Assembly (NCBI RefSeq): GCF_900074915.1
Contig: NZ_LT222319.1
Location: 1,981,001-2,045,000 of the forward strand
Reading direction: 5' to 3'
Length of the DNA: 64,000 nucleotides
DNA from: Pseudomonas cerasi
GTDB lineage: Bacteria > Pseudomonadota > Gammaproteobacteria > Pseudomonadales > Pseudomonadaceae
Made by a program: the position numbers and the translations under genes. Of this stretch, positions 63,977 through 64,000 are shown piece by piece. Positions within the stretch are counted from its first letter, which is position 1. Each line of letters starts with the position of its first letter. The notes under the pieces were generated by a model that saw only the letters and a program-made list of their open reading frames with translations, did not search any database and was not told the origin of the DNA.

Positions 63977-64000
63977 ACTGTTTGGGTTTCCTGTACGCGT

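Overview
The window is a stretch of chromosome from a fluorescent pseudomonad, most probably a member of the Pseudomonas syringae complex. The evidence is the order fgt1-fgt2-(FabH-like gene)-fliC-flaG-fliD-fliS-fliT-fleQ-fleS-fleR, a 282-residue flagellin with P. syringae-type flg22 and flgII-28 regions, and the Anr-hemN-ccoSIHG-ccoPQON block. I see no prophage, insertion sequence, rRNA, tRNA or CRISPR array.

Region 1 (1-9.0 kb) is the flagellin glycosylation island: two large modular glycosyltransferases (Fgt1, Fgt2), a ketoacyl-ACP synthase III-like enzyme, and their target FliC. Region 2 (9.0-16.3 kb) has flaG, the cap and chaperone genes fliD-fliS-fliT, and the regulators fleQ and fleSR. 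Region 3 (16.5-26.3 kb) is the fliEFGHIJ operon. It continues into a motility/biofilm switch module (HsbA anti-sigma-antagonist, HsbR response regulator/phosphatase, HptB phosphotransfer protein) and ends in fliK. Region 4 (26.8-32.3 kb) is fliLMNOPQR-flhB. Region 5 (32.5-47.0 kb) runs flhA-flhF-fleN-fliA-cheY-cheZ-cheA-cheB-motC-motD-parC-parP-cheW-DUF2802. Sigma-54 (-24/-12) promoters stand before fleSR, fliE, fliL and flhA, as expected for the FleQ/RpoN tier. Sigma-28 (FliA) promoters stand before fliC and before an isolated coiled-coil gene at 48.85 kb.

Region 6 (47.3-60.2 kb) is low-oxygen respiration: apt, the Fnr-type regulator anr, hemN behind a perfect Anr box, a SafE/TauE-like membrane protein, ccoS-ccoI-ccoH-ccoG (cbb3 oxidase assembly), a type II toxin-antitoxin pair, and ccoP-ccoQ-ccoO-ccoN. 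All of these are on the minus strand. The only plus-strand gene here is the FliA-promoted FlxA-like gene between anr and hemN. Region 7 (60.2-64 kb) has a 674-bp gene-free gap, a small alpha/beta hydrolase gene, and two minus-strand genes for Ig-like proteins. The larger of these two is broken by a frameshift.

The points most worth a second look are: (i) the FliA promoter on the FlxA-like gene; (ii) a pair of inverted ~240-bp repeats that bracket the 20.5-kb fliL-DUF2802 segment; (iii) four copies of a DEIT-x-x-EF motif in the CheA linker next to parC/parP; (iv) a toxin-antitoxin pair splitting the cco clusters; (v) a Gln-to-Asn change in the flg22 epitope together with conservation of all six known glycosylated serines; and (vi) the frameshifted Ig/lectin-like gene.
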